Positions 59,692 through 64,000 of a DNA stretch of 64,000 nucleotides are shown here, piece after piece. Under the pieces are notes generated by a model that was given only the letters and a program-made list of their open reading frames with translations, ran no database searches and was not told where the DNA came from. The stretch is taken from positions 10,866,001 to 10,930,000 of the forward strand of contig NC_069131.1 in the NCBI RefSeq assembly GCF_026914265.1, written 5' to 3'. The first letter of the stretch is position 1. Every line of letters begins with the position of its first letter. The stretch comes from Mya arenaria (lineage: Eukaryota; Mollusca; Bivalvia; Myida; Myidae). The position numbers were made by a program, and so were the translations under genes.

Positions 59692-60195
59692 TGTCACGTA
59701 ACGCCAACGCTCACTTAACTTTCGTGATAGTTCGTTCAGTAACCAACCAACAACTGTTCAAGTGTTCTAAGTCTTTATTGTTCCACGTTCTTTCTAAGTA
59801 TAATAATCAGTATATAATACAGCATGACATTTAAGGTAATCCCGCATCCTAACTGCCGTCCATTAAGGACCCAAGGCCGGTCTCCTTCCGTGCCTAACAA
59901 AACTCTGTTTTCACATCCCAAATCATCTCTTTTATACTAATTTGTACTAATTTGTTGTCTACCTATGACAGCTTTACAACCACAGGAATACACGTTTTTG
60001 TAATTAACATGACCATTTTGTACATTTGTACCAGGTCGGCTGTCAACCATCTTCATATTCAAATGACAATCAAATATGCCCTACATTACTAAACATGCAG
60101 TATGTAGACACATATCCATTTAATTAAATCTTAATTATATCTTAATTATAACGTATTACGTCACATTCTATAGTATTAAACTCTGTTACGTGACA
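59692..60195 (-). repeat. LTR 4 of the tandem chain
   Basis: Rightmost LTR, the 5' LTR in the element's orientation. Sequence beyond 60195 is unrelated to the internal region, so the chain ends here. Confidence 0.85.
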
Positions 60196-61139
60196 GCCAA
60201 TTTAGCATGGTGTTGGAAATGTTGGTTGACATGTAAAAGAAAAGGGTTACCGACGTATTGATATGAAGTATCAATAGTTGTTACTTCATTTAAAGTGACA
60301 CTCTTATTCAAAATCAATACATACACATGTATAACACACAGAAATTTAAGTTTCTTCTTCGGCGTTGTCGGCATATCAGTGTTTGGCGAAGGTGACCTAC
60401 TAGTCACATTTAATCATTTAGCAGATCCACCGTTCGAAGAATCTCTCTTCGTTGCCACGGTTTTGAGGGATTCTATTAGACACATTTGCTGAGAGTCGAA
60501 TTATGTCGTTGTAAATCGTTAGGTACTAGTAAAATTGTGTTTCTCTCTTGTGAAGTCATGCGGTATACGCGTGCAACACTGATTATGACGTAAATTGGTT
60601 TGTTCTATGGTACGATACATCTCATCATACAGTTGTCTTTTGTTTTCCGTACCGTTGAATTTGACCTAGGGCAGATATAGTAAATGATTAGAGACTGATT
60701 ACGTGATCATCAATGTGCACTATGACACGTTGACTATATTATCCATAGCATTTGATTAACATATACAAATGTACATACAAAAATCAAATAAAGTTTGATT
60801 AAATTTCACGATGAACTTTTTATTTTGATATATGAACAATTCATGGAGTAATATTGTGACTATTTAAAGATGTACGTACTATGGTAAAAACTGGGACGTT
60901 CAATAAGTCCAGTTTGATTTTACAGTATATCAGGTAGATCTTTGAGTGCAATATTACGCAAAGCCTAGATGACGATTACAAACATTGTCACAACGGTATG
61001 GTACATTCCTTTACATAATTATTACAACAAGTATTGAAAATGTTCTCTGGTACCGATATGACCAAGCTGCGTTCTACAGTTGTTGTTGTTGTTGTTTAAA
61101 TGCAATGTAGGATCATAAAAGGGTAGACGCGGATTTCCC

Positions 61140-61390
61140 ACCCGTACGAAATTTTTCGCCCGGAATTGACACGTAATTTTACTATAAGTTCCGGGCGGAG
61201 AATATGCAGGCGTACTTTGAATAATATATTTTTTTACTGTTTGAAGCCGGCAGGGTTCTTAAGGCGAAATATGTAAGTGAGGTGGGACGGAATTCAATTT
61301 CCGGGCGTAATTTCAGGCTACGGGCGGATTTTCATATTAAGCTTGAATTTTAGATACGGGCGGAATTTAAGTTTAAGGGCGGATTGTCAT
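61140..61390 (+). repeat. Cluster of imperfect CGGGCGGA repeats
   Basis: Within 250 bp occur TTCCGGGCGGAG, TTCCGGGCGTAA, TACGGGCGGATT, TACGGGCGGAAT and AAGGGCGGATTG, spaced 20-110 bp apart in AT-rich DNA, with an inverted CGCCCGGAA near 61157. This may be a decayed short-repeat element. Confidence 0.5.
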
Positions 61391-63213
61391 ACAGATATCA
61401 ATGTTTTTTTTAATCCAGTTTTGTTAAGAAAATAGTATTTCTTTTTTACTTAGTCACTAACTTCTGAGCTTGAGGTTTTATCTGCCATTATAGTATCATA
61501 ACTATATGATAAAACAAACAGGAATAACTAAATTTAACTAAACTTAAATACACGTTATTCAGCATTGTCTGATAAATATTGTTAATAAAACATTTTGTTA
61601 GTAACTGAAACTTCATGGATATACTCATTAAGGTAACACCGACTTCTGTAACAATCGTTTGATTAACATTCTGTTATTTGTTGGACAATAATAAGTCGAT
61701 GATCATGAACATGATTATGTTTCGGGAGGCCAGATGGCGTGATGACAGGTCAAGCAATATTGAAATATATTCTTACCACATCAGAGTTGCCTGGGGTTAC
61801 AGAAATGGAGATGGTTGACATGAGTATTCTTGCGAAGTTGACCTTCTAAGTTGCTCCGATAACTGTAAAGTGAGTTTGATTAATTGCAACAATTACCATA
61901 TAACAGTTTAATGATGACTTATCTTTAGTTGTTTACACAATCCATTTTCTTAATATAACTGTTCTCATTTCTACCCTTAACTTTATATAATATCTATGGT
62001 ACATGTAAACTAATTAAGCGTTTTAGAAGTTTAATCGATAAAGCCATTTAATATCTTTGCTGCCAAATCTGTTGATGGAGATGCAGTCGAATTCTGCGCG
62101 TGAAAGTGGCTGCTGAAATATCAAGAATAACGCCTGTATATGCAGTTATTTCCATTTTATAAATTTATTAGTTTAAAGATTTATTTTTTAATTAAAACCC
62201 AAAACCGGAATTTCAACATAATGTAAAACTTAATTATCATTTTGTTGATTATACTTGGCCGAGTACGGCAAGTTTCATTTAAGGAATGACTTGCCGGATT
62301 AATTTCATTATCGGGGTATGAACGCAATTGGGCTGGTCAAAGTTAGTGGAGTCCGAATAATAAAAATATTTTATTTCATTTAAAAACTTTCAGTAATCCT
62401 TCCTTACCCATTATGTAAATAGAACGACCCGACTGTTACCGGAAACGCTTTATCAAAGACGTCACAATAACGCGGAAAAAGATCAACCACTTAAAATCAC
62501 TTTTAAACGTAAAGTTGAAACTCGCACCTGCTGACACAATACAAACACTAACAAAATAGAAAATGTTCATGTATATTGTTATGCGATGAATTGCGATCCG
62601 AACATATCCGAAGATGTTGTGTTCATCGATTGATAAACGCAAGGCTTTTCATTTAAGGAATGGAAGTTGAGTTGTAAATATTATAACATAAAACATAAAG
62701 CATTCTTAATCGTACAGATCTATTACTCGATGTAAATCAAACCAAATAGTTGTCAACGTGAGAACAGACAAACACAATTTCAGAACCAGTCTTGGTTAAA
62801 CGAGTAATAGAAAATTTATCCCCATCTTTCACGACCACGTACACATTCGAATTGTTTCTGTTGATTATCCACCAGTCTCACACAGCATGTGCATTTTATT
62901 TTTCGATTCAAAATTTGTAAGGATCCTCAAGTCCGAGTTATTTTCATCAATCACGGCTAATGTTCCATCTTTTGGAAAATACACACAACCGTACAGTTTT
63001 AACTATAACGCTAGTAACGCAATTTTTTCTTGGTAAAAAATCTAGTTACTCTTTGTTAATGACGGATCCATATAGCGGTACATGTATGTCTATCAGTAAT
63101 GGTTTCCGTGTGGGCATCTTAAGAAACACATGACCGGAATAAATAAAGGTTACGGTTCGCAATGCAAAATCTGACCAGATTAACGCAATATAAGGCGAGT
63201 TTTTATTAACAGC

Positions 63214-63466
63214 TGGCCCCAATTTCTCGAAACTTCTTAAGTCCCTTATAACAGGATTAAGCTAATCTCACTATTTTTGTTGTTCTATGAAATGTGTTAT
63301 ATTAACCTCTTCATGAATTTTGAGAAACTATGTAGGAATAATCTGTATGGTTATCAGAATAAACAATTTTTCATTTATCAAAATCCATTTTCAGTATGTT
63401 GATTGGCGAGTTGAAATAAGCGACTTAAGCCTGTTAAGCTTAAGAAGTCTCGAGAAATAGGGGCCC
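63214..63466. mobile_element. MITE, TTTCTCGAAACTTCTTAAG family, second copy
   Basis: Termini GGCCCCAATTTCTCGAAACT and GTCTCGAGAAATAGGGGCCC are inverted. The interior matches the copy at 1118-1372, including CTTATAACAGGATT and GAATAAAC. No coding capacity. Confidence 0.7.
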
Positions 63467-64000
63467 GGATCTTGTACCTCATTGATATCCCTTGAGGCTT
63501 ATCAGTGAGTCAAATACTGTAGCAGAGTATTGTACATGATGGCCTCGAATCGAGCGGAAGTTAATTATTTATAGCCGACTGGGCCAAATTTAGTTCAATT
63601 GCTATAAGTGTTTGATGTTGTAATATATCAACAAGTGCCATAAGTAACATTTAAAGTGTACTTTTAAGTTCATAAAAACTGAGTGTAAATTTATATCATG
63701 GGGTCGTGTTTTTTCTTTATGTTTTTGACTTCCCTTTGTAGTTTTTTTTGTTTCATCTTTTATTTTACAATGAGTATGCAGTGTACATGAAAGATAACAT
63801 GAAAGAGGTAACAATGATAAATCTTTATTGTCACCGTCTGACTTATGATACTCCTATTGGATCTAATGTACACTTACATGTAGTTCTTTACAGAGATTAA
63901 AATGTTAATTTGCTTTAGTTTAGATTTAATAACATTAATGTAATTCATCATTCTTATAAAATAATTTGATAATTCTGCATTACAGTGTGCTGTTTCATTT

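Larger units (their letters stand above)
49957..60195 (-). mobile_element. Tandem chain of a non-coding LTR element: four LTRs, three internal regions
   Basis: A 3245-bp unit repeats three times plus a fourth LTR. LTRs are 49957-50460, 53202-53705, 56447-56950 and 59692-60195 (504 bp each), starting TGTCACGTAAC and ending GTTACGTGACA. On the minus strand each LTR is followed by a TTTGGCGCC primer-site-like sequence and preceded by the purine tract AAAAAAGGGACGAA, fixing the orientation. Each LTR has a TATATA-type element and AATAAA (for example 59772-59777, minus). The 2.74-kb internal regions have no gag-pol-like frames, so this is a non-autonomous LTR family with all terminal parts present. 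Copies look almost identical, implying very recent formation. Outer flanks show only a weak match (GCCG against GCCA), not a clear target duplication. Confidence 0.88.
60196..64000. other. Right flank without a supported gene
   Basis: AT-rich DNA with no open frame above 75 codons and no splice-linked coding pattern that I recognise. It contains a short dispersed repeat (60288-60360), a cluster of CGGGCGGA motifs (61140-61390) and a MITE (63214-63466). Confidence 0.55.

Overview
The window looks like invertebrate nuclear DNA, most likely from a bivalve mollusc. It is AT-rich and intron-rich, with GT-AG introns, many short inverted-repeat transposons, long minisatellites, and genes typical of bivalve expansions: a secreted carboxylesterase pair, a receptor tyrosine phosphatase with an EGF-like ectodomain, and a SUEL-type lectin. 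The species call is inference; nothing here names the organism. Every protein-coding gene I can support lies on the minus strand.

Layout. Positions 1-15552 hold two tandem copies of a segment of about 8 kb, each carrying a carboxylesterase-like gene. The right copy (exons 10884-12442 and 8295-8532) is intact with a full catalytic triad. The left copy (2737-4295) has a nonsense codon in place of Trp381, and its last exon lies outside the window. The copies differ by several transposon insertions, which gives clean empty-site/filled-site pairs. From 15585 to 37541 runs one receptor protein tyrosine phosphatase gene. I could chain 21 exons with consistent splice phases (about 1262 residues): signal peptide, MEGF-like Cys-rich ectodomain, one transmembrane helix, a juxtamembrane region with Y-x-N motifs, an apparently active D1 and a degenerate D2. 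Its terminal exon was not found, and a segmental-duplication breakpoint lies 33 bp beyond the last exon I can place. Its introns contain a 44-bp minisatellite (18700-21470) and a 57-bp minisatellite (26755-29070). The latter appears to have grown out of the 3' end and splice donor of exon 9. A fossil tyrosine-recombinase element lies at about 31690-32624, in the intron between exons 6 and 7.

Immediately 5' of the phosphatase gene is a huge 48-bp minisatellite (37860-43025, about 107 units). It stays open in reading frames on both strands and is interrupted near its right end by a 492-bp MITE with a 9-bp target duplication. A decayed LINE follows (43885-46025), then a two-exon SUEL/rhamnose-binding lectin gene (46477-49195). 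Positions 49957-60195 are a tandem chain of one non-coding LTR element: four 504-bp LTRs sharing three internal regions, period 3245 bp, almost identical between copies. The right flank (60196-64000) has dispersed repeats but no gene I can support.

The three gene types are not an operon or an obvious pathway. The phosphatase and lectin are cell-surface or secreted recognition-type proteins, and the esterases are secreted hydrolases. The most interesting material is structural: an exon-seeded minisatellite that multiplies a real 5' splice site, a tandem LTR chain, and two minisatellites that each show seven-unit higher-order repeats.
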